Source of the DNA: Vitrella brassicaformis
Lineage: Eukaryota > Sar > Vitrellaceae
Direction: 5' to 3'
DNA length: 64,000 nt
NCBI GenBank assembly: GCA_001179505.1
Contig: CDMY01000375.1
Location: 1,341 to 65,340 of the forward strand
The position numbers and the translations under genes were made by a program. Numbering within the stretch: the stretch's first letter is position 1; every line of letters begins with the position of its first letter. The notes beneath the pieces were generated by a model, which did no database searches, had not been told where the DNA came from, and saw only the letters and a program-made list of their open reading frames with translations. This document shows, piece by piece, positions 23,787 to 34,739 of the stretch.

Positions 23787-25135
23787 ATGGGCAGCGTGTG
23801 CACTCGACCGTCGCCCACGTCAGCGACCGAGCCTTCTCGCGGCGACTCGCAGCGGACGACTGGTCCGAGCCTCAACACGGCTCGTGGCGGCGACAAAGCT
23901 CAGCCTGTCAAGGGCGACATGCCGATAGGGGAACACGAGGGCGAGGATGAGGACAACGTGGCCATGGACCTGCCGCTGCGCTCCAAAAGCGCCAGGCCCG
24001 CGCATGCCAATGACACGACGTACGGGGGATAGGCAGGCAGTGCACTCACTGAGTGGGCGGGGCGGTGAGGTGACTGACGGGTTGGAAGACAGCCAGTAGA
24101 CAGACAAGACAGACAGGGAGTGAGTGAGCTGCTCTCTATATAATATGGAGAATCGCTGGTTGAGTAGCACCGTTTACGTGAAGTGCTTGCGGGTGTGACA
24201 TCAATTCAATGACTCACTCACTCACTCACTCTCTGTCTGTGTGTGTGTCGTTTTGTGTGTGTTGTTGGTTTTGTTACCCTTTCGTGTGTGTGTTTGTTTG
24301 CTAGGGGCATGAAGGTTGACTCGTCGGTGGTTGGGTCAGGTGCGGCGGTGCGTGGCGCACCAGACGTGGTTCGTGACGGACAGCGGTTCGGTGCTAAGAG
24401 CATGACCTGGAACGCTGCGCAACTCGACCCCGACACTGCTGCTAGACTCAAGCGATTCTACGCTAGAAACAAACAGGTCAGTCTGACATACCAATAAGCC
24501 ATACGCACACCACACACACACACACACACACAGACACGCCCCTCGTCCAGCATCACCACCCACACAACCAATCTCGTGCCTGCCTGCCTGCCGGCCTGTT
24601 GGTGCCTTGATTGATGCAGGCACAGGAGACGGAGGCGGTGTCTATCCGTGAGCAGTCGCAGAAGTACGACGAGGCCACATTGCAGAGCCTGCAGGACAAC
24701 ATCAGCACCCAGGTGGCCGACGACGCCGAGGCCGTCACGGCCAGTGTGAGCGAGAAGCTCGCCGCCCTCGACGTCTTCTCGCCAGACGTCAGGTCACTCC
24801 GATGGAAGGAATTCGAAGCCATGCTCGAGGAGGGGTACGTATTGCACCACACACACAACCAACGCCACACGTGCACAGACAGACAGACAGGGGACGAGTG
24901 ACCGATGGCTGTTGTGTGTATGTCAGGGGCATCAAGACGTTGGATCATTTCCGTCAGCAGGCGGCTGGCAAGCGGGGCAAAGACAAAGCTATGACTCTCG
25001 CTGGAGTGGTCAGTCTCTATGACACAATGCATTCATTGCCTAGCTACATAAGGATGCATCGTCAAATGCATGCTTTCTCTTCTCGCCTGTCTGCAGAAGC
25101 AAACCCCCGGTCAGGCCTTCGGCACTCTCCACTAA
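23787..25135 (+). CDS. Unrecognised protein with a potential N-myristoylation/palmitoylation signal
   Basis: Five exons in phase: 23787-24019, 24305-24476, 24620-24834, 24927-25008, 25097-25135, giving 246 residues. The start MGSVCTRPS has glycine at position 2, a small residue context and a cysteine at 5, as in dually acylated membrane-associated proteins; this is a motif-level prediction. The first exon is low-complexity and charged (EGEDEDN). The middle is helical and acidic (ETEAVSIREQSQKYDEATLQ, EKLAALDVFSPDVRSLRW). I recognise no family. Phase-consistent splicing and the conserved-looking helical section argue for a real gene. Confidence 0.65.
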
Positions 25136-25514
25136 CCCCACAGCCAGCTATCGAAGCAACGCCTCTGCCATGCTCAAGTACTATACGGCAGGAAGGAAGG
25201 ATAGCAGGCAGGGTAGACAGACAGAGACGGACAGACAGACAGACAGACAAACACCACACAAATGAATGCACTGACTTGCGACTGTGTTGTGTGTCTCTGA
25301 ATGAATGCGTGCAGGTGTGCAGTGAGTGGAGGGCGCGGCGTGTACTGTACAATGAAATGACAATGACCGCCGAACACTGACCGACCGACCGACCGACTGT
25401 CTGACCGCAGCAATTGACGGTGGATGGATGGATGGATCTTAAGTGCGGACGACTGATTGACCTTTTGTCGCCCTCCCTCCCTTCCTCCCTCCCTTCCTCC
25501 CTCCCTCTATATCT

Positions 25515-25545
<31 letters not shown>

Positions 25546-26542
25546 CCCCACTCACCCACCCCAGCCCACGCACCGACCGACCTACCCTGCCCAATATATA
25601 GGCGCATCTGTGCTTTGCCGCCCTGCCCGTCTCCTCTCCTCTCCCCTGTCAGCCTGTCAGCCGCCTGCCTTTGTACCTGCCCGGTGCGGTGCGTGCCTGT
25701 GTCAATAATCATGAGTGATAGTTGCGCACCCCAGTGGCCATAGTCGACTGCCTGCCTGCCTGCCTTGCCTGTGTGTGCGTATTGTCGCTTCCATGGTGGC
25801 TCACACACATGTACGCGCACACACACAGCCAACCAGCCAGCCAGCCAGCCAGTGAGTCTGTCTGTCTGTCTGCGTGTGCCCATGGGTGTGGTGTGCGCTG
25901 TGTCCCCCCATCGCTCCTGACTGTCCATAGACATACATATACGATCGATCCGCTAGACACACGTCGTGTCTGCGTGTATGTGAGCAGCGCTTTTCTAGCT
26001 TTCAACCAGTGCGGTGCGTGTGTGGCTATTTTTGCGCACTAGATCGACCGCAGTGCGCGTCCGTGAGCCACCCACACAGCAGAGAGAGCCTGAAAGGACA
26101 GAGAGAGCGTTTCGATCGGTTCATTCATTCATTCATCTGATGGTGTGTGCGTGCGGCGGCCAGGCAGGCGCTTTCTCACACACTGGGTGCCTGCATGCAT
26201 GGCCATGGCATACACATAAAGTGTCTCGTGTCACGTATGAATGCCTTGTGGTGCCTGCCCGTGTGCGTGTGGCGGACTGAATGATTGACTGACTTGTGTG
26301 CAAAGGGCGTCTTTTTCACGTCTAAGTTGGTACTGTGTGTCACGTGCTGAGAGATCTAGAGCCCACTGCACCTGTCAATTATACAGTTGTAGCCTCCTGT
26401 CTGCCATCCATTCATCTCACAAGGCGGATGCAGGCACCGACCGCTTCGCAGGACTTGCCATGTGCTTTGAATTGGGGGCCGCAGAGGTGCCAGTGGGCGT
26501 CTCGAGTCTCAGCCGGCGTGCCTCCCTGAGTCTTGGAGGACA
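25136..26542. other. Microsatellite-rich intergenic region
   Basis: No gene supported. It is dominated by CAGA/GGCA, CCTT and CTGC arrays (25195-25260, 25470-25545, 25745-25770) and CA runs. Confidence 0.5.
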
Positions 26543-28037
26543 ATGCCACCCCGTCAGTGTGTTGTTTTGGCGACGATCTACATTGCGCTGGGCTGCCTCC
26601 CAGCAGCTCTGGGCTGGTGCCACAATGTCACCGCTGGAGTGCGTGGCGGCAGTGCTGGTGACGCCGGCCAGGGCTTCCTACGGCTTCGAAACAAGACGCC
26701 GGTCCCTCACACTCTCTGGGGTACGCCCGTCGTGAGCAATCAAGGGCACGACAAACCGAACGAGTCTGTTTGCAATCGATGCAATGAATGTTCTTTTTTC
26801 GGTAGCATGCCACTCCCCCATTCACGGCAGGAACATAGTGATCCGCAGGCTCGAGGGGACCGACAACAGTGATCTCATCTCTGTGTACGACACCCCAGAC
26901 TGGTCGGTGGAGTGCAAGTGTCGTTGTGGGCATCACAGAGATGCATCCACAGAGGTCATGATGTCTCCCTCCGTTGTGTTGTCTCCATGGATACAGGTGG
27001 ACGATTGGCAACGGAGTTGCGCTCGTTGATTTAGACCTCGACGCGGAGCTGCCGCGGAAGCTCGTCGGATACCTGAGAGACGACAAGAAGGTGCAGTTTG
27101 AGAGGGCTAATGACTCCATCGTCGCGGATGGGCGCGACTTTGACAAACCGCAGCATGACGATCCCTTGGCCTGGAAGGACCTTGTCGATTCCCCGGTGCC
27201 TGAATTTCTGGCAGCTGAATCTCTCTGACATTGAACAGGTAGATGAGTATACCCACGTTAAGGAAATGCCACTCGGTGTTATCACGGGAATGCGTGGATG
27301 TACGCAGGTGGCTTCCGCCAATGAGCACCTCGGCCTGCCACTCAATTACTTCCGGAACATCGTCCTCGTGTTTTGCGACAAACAGGCCTTTTTCGACACC
27401 AGCGAGATGCCATAGCCATCAGCCAGGACGCTGCGAAAGATGAACTATGCAGGAGCTGAGCGATGGAAGCCTGCCTTCAAGCTCACTTCCTTGTGGCAAA
27501 ACATAAGATTTCTCCTTGCACCCGGAGGCACCCTGTACGTTAACAACATCCCTGTACGTGAGACACGCCGTCTGCATACACACACATAAGGTGTCCTTGA
27601 TCATCGGCAGCACCTTGTGTGTGTCTATTGTAGGCCCTTCTCTTCCAAGGCCATCCATGTGACTGCAAAAGGCCTCAGAGCTGGCCTCCCAAGAAGACGA
27701 TGTGCGAGCACCACGAGAGGCTTGGAGTGGAAATCTGCTGGAACAACGGTGCAATGAGGGTGCTGTTCGACCCCTTCATCGACCTTCTCGACGCAATGGG
27801 ACTGCGGCTCGTTGGCCCGTTCGCCTACGATCGACTGCGGCTCGTTGGCCCGTTCGCCTACGATCGAATAGGTTTGAGAAGCCTCCAACATAGAGACATG
27901 CAATATCCCGCGCGTATCTTGTTTGTTGCAGTCTTGCCTCCATTCGTGCCTTCGGCCTCGTTGGTGCCCGCTATGGGGGTTGCATTTCGACCAGCGAGGC
28001 CGAAGTTGATAAAGCCTTAGCGTATCACCTGACTTGA
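26543..28037 (+). CDS. Orphan secreted protein with ambiguous structure (possible in-frame TAG)
   Basis: The N-terminus MPPRQCVVLATIYIALGCLP is a good signal peptide, with a tryptophan and cysteine soon after the likely cleavage site. In-phase exons: 26543-26763, 26831-26917, 26997-27195, 27239-27553, and 27634 onward with donor near 27871 and a last exon from about 27932. The reading frame stays open through WTIGNGVALVDLDLDAELP and LGLPLNYFRNIVLVFCDKQ but meets TAG at 27413-27415, after which the same frame continues coding-like (MNYAGAERWKPAFKLTSLW). Either the TAG is the acceptor of a 48-nt intron starting at GTGTTTTGCG, or the gene is broken, or the protein ends earlier, at TGA 27226-27228 or here. 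The last-exon frame is uncertain (ends 28020 or 28037). No family is recognised. Confidence 0.35.
27802..27867 (+). repeat. 33-bp tandem duplication inside a putative exon
   Basis: Two identical adjacent 33-bp units, adding eleven codons (the LRLVGPFAYDR peptide twice) without changing frame. Confidence 0.9.
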
Positions 28038-28863
28038 CCAGCCTAAGTTGATTTCGACGGGGAGATGAACGACGCGATGCATCAAGCGATCGAACGGACG
28101 AAGTGAAAGACACTCACGAACTGACAAAGTAAAAGAGCCTCGCGCCAGTGCAGAAGGGTGTGGGCGATCGAGATTAACAAACCGATTCCATCGCCTTGGC
28201 AGCTAGGCAGGGCTCAGTCAGTGACCTGCAGCGGGGGCGATTCAATGGCATTGTCGATGAGCTCACACGAATGGCGGACACGTATGGACGAATTGGACGA
28301 GATGGATGCATACGCACGTCAGAGACCCGCGTGGATCTGTATGTATCGAGAGACACATGCACAGAGGACCGATGCATGACGACACGACAGTCAAACTTGG
28401 AGTGCATTTCTCAGCCGTGGAGTGCACAGTCAGTGCCCTCCCTGTGCAGTCGTGCATGGTACCTACCTGCATATGTAGACAGCAGACATGACATGAACAG
28501 CAGCGAGAACTGAAGGAGGTGACTGGTTCGGGTGTGACGTGTCTCTTTTCCTTTATTTTCCCCTACTAGAGTGTGATGTTATCAGGGGGGATGGATACCG
28601 ACCAAGTGATGCATGGGAGCTTTTGTGGTTTCCAATGCGCGCTTTGCTGCAACTTGAGTGACGCACTGCATTGTCACACGCAGCGCAGCTATCTATAGAC
28701 GCCATTCATTGCGCTGCGCGACCTCACACTGTACTGTATGTATCACACATCCCATCCGCACCGATATGCATATCGAGCATGTATACCATACAATACAATC
28801 TGTCTGCACATCACATCCAACAGATCTGTCACACATCATCTGTCTGTCTGTCTGTATGTCTAT
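28038..28863. other. Intergenic region
   Basis: No gene supported. The sequence is less GC-rich than its surroundings, with CATACA and TCTG repeats near 28780-28870. Confidence 0.4.
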
Positions 28864-30046
28864 CTATCTCTCACACACGGCACGGCCGCCCCCCTCCCAC
28901 CCCTCTCGTGCGTGCATCCTCGCCCCTTGTCTCTTCGCTGACTCGGGCCGATCCACGTAAGCCTTCGCCTTGTTCGCGAAAGCCCACAGCTCAGAGTACC
29001 GCCGATCGCGGGGACATGCAGCCACGAGCCTCCCAATCCTGGCCGACAAGTCACTGTCGTCCTCTGTCGGGCTGGCGTCTGTGCTGAGTATGATTGGTAG
29101 GCTGTCGACAATGCATCGGAGTGCCTCTGGCTTGAAGCCGTGCAGGATGCCGCTACTGTGATGGAGCAGCGCACGGACCGCATCGCCCATTGAAGGATCC
29201 CACCCATGCGCACGACGGAAGTCCTGAGGCGGACAAGGAAACAACAGCCCTCCATCCTTTCTGAATGCGCAATGCGCATGGCACTCGGCATGCGCATATG
29301 CTTACCGCAATGCACTCAATGGCCATGGCGACATAGGCCGGCCCCAAAACAGATGTCTTGTTTGCGAGATGGCGACACATGGTCAAGAAGGCGTCCCGCC
29401 ACTCAGGCACCTCCACTCCCTCTGACTCAGTGGCTGCCAGCGCCCTCTCGCACCGCCTGAGGGCCGCCATGGACTCGCACAGCGAATTCCCGCGCAGGTC
29501 AATCGCCTTTCTGATATACGGAGAAGGCACGTGCCCATCAACCAAACCGATCACATGCTCGTTCATCCATCCTCTCACTGACTCGCTCACTCGAGTAAGA
29601 TGTGTGTGTAGTGGTCGAGGAGTTGTGTGTCGTAGCAGCCAATGCGGATCATACAGCGGGAGAGGAAGGCCAGGTGGGGCGCCCCCATCAAGGGCAGCAG
29701 CTGACGGGCCCGCCCAAAGGCAGATGACCAGAACGGCCGGTGCAGCAGCTTCCTCTCGCTCCCCTCTGCATCAATCAACCCACACACAGACACACAGACA
29801 CACAGACAGACAGGCAGAGGAAACACGAGATCTATCCATTCAATCCAGCTGCCGTGTTGTTCATTCCTCTGTGTGCACGCCGCACCGACCTCTGCAGTAG
29901 AAGAGCAGTTCAGTGAGGTTCATGAGTCGGAAGTCCACCAGCTGCAGCGCGAGCCGGTGCACCTCCCTCTTGCTCTGATCTGACGGAGGGGGCCGGTGCT
30001 GCAGCAGATGAAGCTTCAGCACCAGCTGCTTACGCTGGCTTCCCAT
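28864..30046 (-). CDS. Unrecognised all-helical protein, 298 aa
   Basis: Four exons in phase: 30046-29890, 29765-29591, 29510-29306, 29223-28864. The sequence is rich in Leu, Ala and Arg with amphipathic segments (LALQLVDFRLMNLTELLFYC, MGAPHLAFLSRCMIRIGCYD, KTSVLGPAYVAMAIECIA). It resembles the degenerate helical repeats of organelle RNA-binding proteins but has no RAP or other recognisable domain. The first residues (MGSQRKQLVLKLHLLQ) are basic and amphipathic, compatible with a mitochondrial presequence, which is weak evidence. Divergent from the Spen-like gene with a 258-bp gap. Confidence 0.6.
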
Positions 30047-30304
30047 CACATCCTTTCTAGAGCTCGCAACCCGCCTAGGGTGCTGCCTGAAACCGCTGCT
30101 GCCTCTGCGAGCTTAGCGGAAGGAGGAGGAAGCGGTGTGAGCATCCAGGTTGAACCACACGTATACGAATCAGTGACTGAGTCAGACCAACGACAAGGTG
30201 TGCTGTGCGAGTGAGAGGGTTAGGAACACTGAAGGAGGGCTCCCCGTTCTCACAGCATCGCCTCCCTCAGTGCCGAGGGGTGTGAACCCCAGGAGGTGTC
30301 AAGC
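30047..30304. promoter_or_regulatory. Shared upstream region of a divergent gene pair
   Basis: 258 bp between the orphan helical gene (-) and the Spen-like gene (+). It contains the motif in both orientations: GAGCTCGCAA near 30059-30068 and GCGAGCTTAGCGGA near 30107-30120. Confidence 0.5.
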
Positions 30305-32955
30305 ATGACTGACCCGACTCAGTGTAACATCTACATCACACCCGTCGCTCGGGAGACCACCGAGAAGCAACTCAATGACCTCTTCTCCGCCTGTGGGGAG
30401 GTCATGCGAGTCAAGGTACGCACACACGCAAGCCGATCAACACAGCCAGCAACAGAGAGATGAGAGGAAACAAAGCAGGGCACCGACATACACATCCGTT
30501 CGTGTGCGCTGTGTGTGCTGTGTTTGTTTGTAGATTCGTGAGAATGAGCGTGGCCTTTATGCTTTTGTCAACTTCTCCAAGCCGGACGAGGCGCAGCGGG
30601 CGGTGCGGGACATGCAGAGCTACGAGCTGCATGGCGCCAAGATGAAGGTGGAGCTCCAGAAGAGCCGCGCCACCCCGCCAGCATCGCGCGACCCCTCGTC
30701 GGGCGGCCGACGCGGTCCTCCCACCGACCGCCGTGGCGGGCCCATGTACGGCGACCACATGATGATGGAGGGGGGCGATGCATGGGGTGGCGGACCCAAT
30801 GGCTACGGAGGCGAGAAGAGGGGGCGGCAGCCAGACGGCGGCAGGGTCGACAGGGGCGACGTGCAGCTGCACTTGATGAACGTGCCTGCGGACACGACTG
30901 AGGACATGATCCGTCAGCGGGTCGAGGGCATCGTGCCGGTCACCAACGTGCGCAAGTTCATCCGGCCCAAGAATGAGGGCGAGAAGACCGACCCCACGAG
31001 AGACGGCTATGCCTTCCTGCATGTGAGGAACGAGAAGGATGCCGAGGAGCTGATCCGGGCGGTGGACGGCACCAACGGCTGGATACTCCGGTACAGCAAC
31101 CACCACATCCGCACACTCATACAGCGGGCGGGCGGAGACCCCAAGACCAGATCAGGTGAGTGAGCCGGATAGGGCGGAAAGCAACGCAGCGCAACACGGT
31201 GATGCCATCATGCTTTCTTTCTCTCGGTGTGTGCGTCAGGTTTGGTGTTGGTTCGTGAGATCACTCTGTACGGCGTGCCGGAGGGCCCCCTCTCTCCCGA
31301 GCTGCGGCAGGCGATGCGTCACTTCTTCAGTCAGTTCGGCGACATCGAGAACATCGAGGGCACCGGCACGGGCATTGCATTCGTCCTCTTCCGCGAGCTC
31401 AACGGCGCCACCAAGGCCATCTTTCGGTCCAAATCGAGCGAGGAGAAACTGACCATCGCCCCAGGCCTCACCTGCACCGTCATGTACTCGGACCCCGTGC
31501 AGCGCACACACGCCGTACCGGACCCCGACATACGCGACATCCTGGAGGGGGCCGACGACCGCCTGCTTGGGCATGGCATGCCCGCGGGGCCGCCCGGCAA
31601 GCGCCCCAGGCAAGGTGACTACCCCCCTGACTTCGGCCCCCCATTCATGGCCGCACCGCCCCCATTCTTCCCCCCTGGCGCGCCAGGAGACGGGTTCCTC
31701 GGCCCGCCACCGGCGTATGGGCGTGATACTGGCCGGCCTGCTGCATGGGATGACCCGACGCGGAGAGGCCCCGAGCCACCTGTGCCGGCATATGGGGGGC
31801 CGGGGATTGCGGCCAATGTGGACCCGCAGCTGCTGGCCATGGTTGACAAGTTGGGAGGGCTGGAGGGCATCAAGGCGTTGCTGGGTGCGTCGGCTGGCGG
31901 ACAGAGCGGCCAGGGGATGGCCGAGAACCCTTTGCTGACTCAGCTACGGCAGATGCTGGGGCAGCAGCCGCCCCCGAGAAGCCGCGAGAAGGTCTTTTTG
32001 ATGCCGCTCGTGCAGCAGGAGAAGCCGTATCTGTTCACACGGGGCAGAACCACGTCCGCATCGCCGTTTGGGGGCCCGCCCGCGGTCAGCGAGACCATGC
32101 CCACCCTCTTCCCTCCACCAGCCGTCCCTCCCGCCCCTGTGCAGGTGCCACCTGTGGCACCAACAACAGCACCAGTCATGGCACCGACGGCAGTGGCACC
32201 ACCCCCACAGCCGCCCCCTGCTGTCGCGCCCCCGCCGCCCATCAGTGAGAGCCCCGAGCCCGGCGATGTGTGTTGGCGGGGCAGCATGGTCAGGAGCAAC
32301 AAGAAGCGGGTGCCCGTGCAGGCGCGCTTCCTCCGCGGCCGATTCCAGTCCGTGTTCAACAAAGGGTGCGAGCAGCTCAACATCAGCCACCGGTCGTCAT
32401 GGGAGGACGTCGGCAAGCGGCACGTGATTGGCGTGGTGTGTCTGGAGGCGACGAGCGATAACGGCGGTGTGCCGACGGCCGCTGACTCGAAGGGTTTTTT
32501 CGAGTACATTGAGTACTTCAAGAGCAAGGAGAGGGCGGGTGTGGCGCGGATCGAGGAGGGCAACCAGTATGTCTACATCATCCCGCCCGGTGTGGAGCTG
32601 TTCGTCCAGCACGGCCCGCCACCCAGGGGGTCGGCAGACCACACACTGCTGGCCCTTGTCAGCACTGACCCTGGTACGTACGGTGGAGTGGATCCACCCA
32701 CACACCATCCATGCCATGTGACATATCTGACATACGTGTCCTATTTGGTTGTCCCTCCCTTCAGATGGGGCCCAGCCTGCAGCAGCACCGACAGGAGCAG
32801 CCACTGCGCCGCTAGCGAATGCGCCGTCAGGAGGTGCCAACACAGGTGGCGAGCACGGGAAGGATCAGAACGGGACTGACCAGGAGGCGGCCTTGCGGGC
32901 GCTGCTGCAGCGACCCGAGGTGCTCAACCTTCTCAGCCAGAAGGACGGCAAGTGA
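30305..32955 (+). CDS. RRM and SPOC-domain protein (Spen/Split-ends-like)
   Basis: Four exons in phase: 30305-30415, 30534-31155, 31240-32673, 32765-32955, about 785 residues. RRM1 (1-75) has CNIYITPVARETTEKQLNDL as RNP2 region and GLYAFVNFSKPDEA as RNP1. Two further RRM-like folds follow at about 150-235 (VQLHLMNVPADTT, GYAFLHV) and about 250-330 (LVREITLYGVP, IAFVLFRELNGA). A Pro/Gly-rich linker leads to a C-terminal SPOC-like domain at about 560-690 (VCWRGSMVRSNKKRVPVQAR, VIGVVCLEATSDN, GVELFVQHGPP). Proteins of this layout act in nuclear RNA processing, m6A methylation complexes or transcriptional repression, with SPOC binding phospho-CTD or repressors. The function here is inferred from architecture. 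Confidence 0.85.
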
Positions 32956-33287
32956 CTGACTCACTGAATGGGCGGGCGGGAGTGGGGTGGGTGCCTTCCT
33001 CTCTTTCTGTCCTGCGGTTTTGTCTGTCGTGTCCTCTGTCTGGAGTGTGTGTTGGTGCCTGCCGTTGGATTGATCGCATCATGTGGTTGGTTGAGCTCGT
33101 ATCGTTCCCATATTACATACATTCATAAACATACAGATCATCTATCTAAGGGGTGGGTGTGGATGTGAGAGGGCAGGGGAGGGAGGGAGGGAGGTAAACG
33201 TGTTGTGTTCCTTTGCTGCTCTGTGACACGTTGCCGACGGCACGTGCGGTGGATGGATGGATGGATGGATCCGGGGGTGGTTGGGGG
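32956..33287. other. 3' flank of the Spen-like gene
   Basis: No gene seen; GGAG and GGAT simple repeats occur, and the region leads directly into the 97-bp tandem array. Confidence 0.45.
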
Positions 33288-33578
33288 CAAGTGAGGCGAG
33301 ACAGACAGACACAGACAGACAGAGATGGGCAGGCACATGTGAAAGCTCTTCCCCGCCTCCTGGACGCACCCACCCCGCTTTCATCAAGTGAGGCGAGACA
33401 GACAGACACAGACAGACAGAGATGGGCAGGCACATGTGAAAGCTCTTCCCCGCCTCCTGGACGCACCCACCCCGCTTTCATCAAGTGAGGCGAGACAGAC
33501 AGACACAGACAGACAGAGATGGGCAGGCACATGTGAAAGCTCTTCCCCGCCTCCTGGACGCACCCACCCCGCTTTCAT
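33288..33578. repeat. 97-bp tandem repeat, three near-perfect copies
   Basis: Units start at 33288, 33385 and 33482, each beginning CAAGTGAGGCGAGACAGACA and running through AGATGGGCAGGCACATGTG to CACCCACCCCGCTTTCAT. Copies look identical by eye. Confidence 0.95.
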
Positions 33579-34739
33579 TCATCACAAACACACACACCAC
33601 ACCACTGTGGAGGCACTTTTAAGAAGGCAAGAAAGATGCATGAGCACGGCAGCACAGCAGCACAGAAAGAAAGAAAGGGCATCCGCAGAAAGAAAGATAA
33701 GCACAGAACGCAAGTAAGGGCATGCACTGCACGAGGCTCATTCATTCAGCAGAGCTGAAAACATAAGTATGGCAGGCAACCCATGCATTGTATGTGTGCG
33801 TCGGCTCGCTCATCCACCACACACATACGGACACACACACACACACATACAGCACAGCACACGCCCATCAACTACCTACCAGCCTACCAGCCTGCCTGCC
33901 TGCCTTTTTTTTGAATATCGGTGGGGCCGGGCCAGGCTAGTCCAGGCCGCCTAATATATCTCACTGTCAGTCAAACTCTGCGTGTTGATGTATCATATCT
34001 ATGCGTGATGCGTGAATGCATACGTGTAAGTGAAATTGCCGCCGACTGCATGGCACGATTCGATTCGCCGGCGGGTCATTTTTTGCTGCTGCAATGCAAC
34101 ATTCCCTCTCGTCCCCTCCCCTCCCCCCAACCCAATCCAACCAGTGTGCGACACTACTGATTGAATTTTCGTCGGTGCGTTCATTGCATGCATCCATCCA
34201 TCCATCCATCCGTCCGTCCGTCTGGCCGGCGGCAAATTACTAACCCACGAACATCACACCTGTATCCATGCATCCATGTCTGTCGGTCTGTCTGCCGAAG
34301 TCTTGCAGAGACACGCACAGCACATGCATGAAATGCAACGTCCTAGCCATAGCCAGGGAGATAGATGGGTGTGCCTGTGTGGTTTGGTTTGTATGGCTGG
34401 GGGATTGCTGCTTGTTGGACAAACAGACACTCAATTGTGTGCATGTGTATGTGTGTGTTGCTGCCTTCGTGTCTCGGTGCCTGCGTGTCTCAGTGCCAAA
34501 TTACTAATCAATCAGTCAACTATGCAATCGCTGTTGCCACAACAGACAGAGACATGGCAGTTCACAATACCTTCCAACATCACCACCAGCAAATATAAAA
34601 TGCAGGCAGCAATAAAATGAATCTGGCCCACCATCGGCGCCATTGGGCCCTTTTGACCTCTCTCACACATCGACGAGCACACGGCCGTCCTCATCGTCTG
34701 CAATACAAGCAAACCATACATGCACACACATAGAGATGC
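33579..34739. other. Intergenic region with one dispersed-motif copy
   Basis: No gene supported. Simple repeats (GAAA 33665-33715, CA, GGAT) and, at 34591-34613 in minus orientation, a copy of the TACATTTTATAT-type dispersed motif. Confidence 0.45.

Noticed and set aside
33288-33578. CRISPR-like array
   Set aside because: Whole 97-bp units are identical with no variable spacers, and the sequence is eukaryotic.
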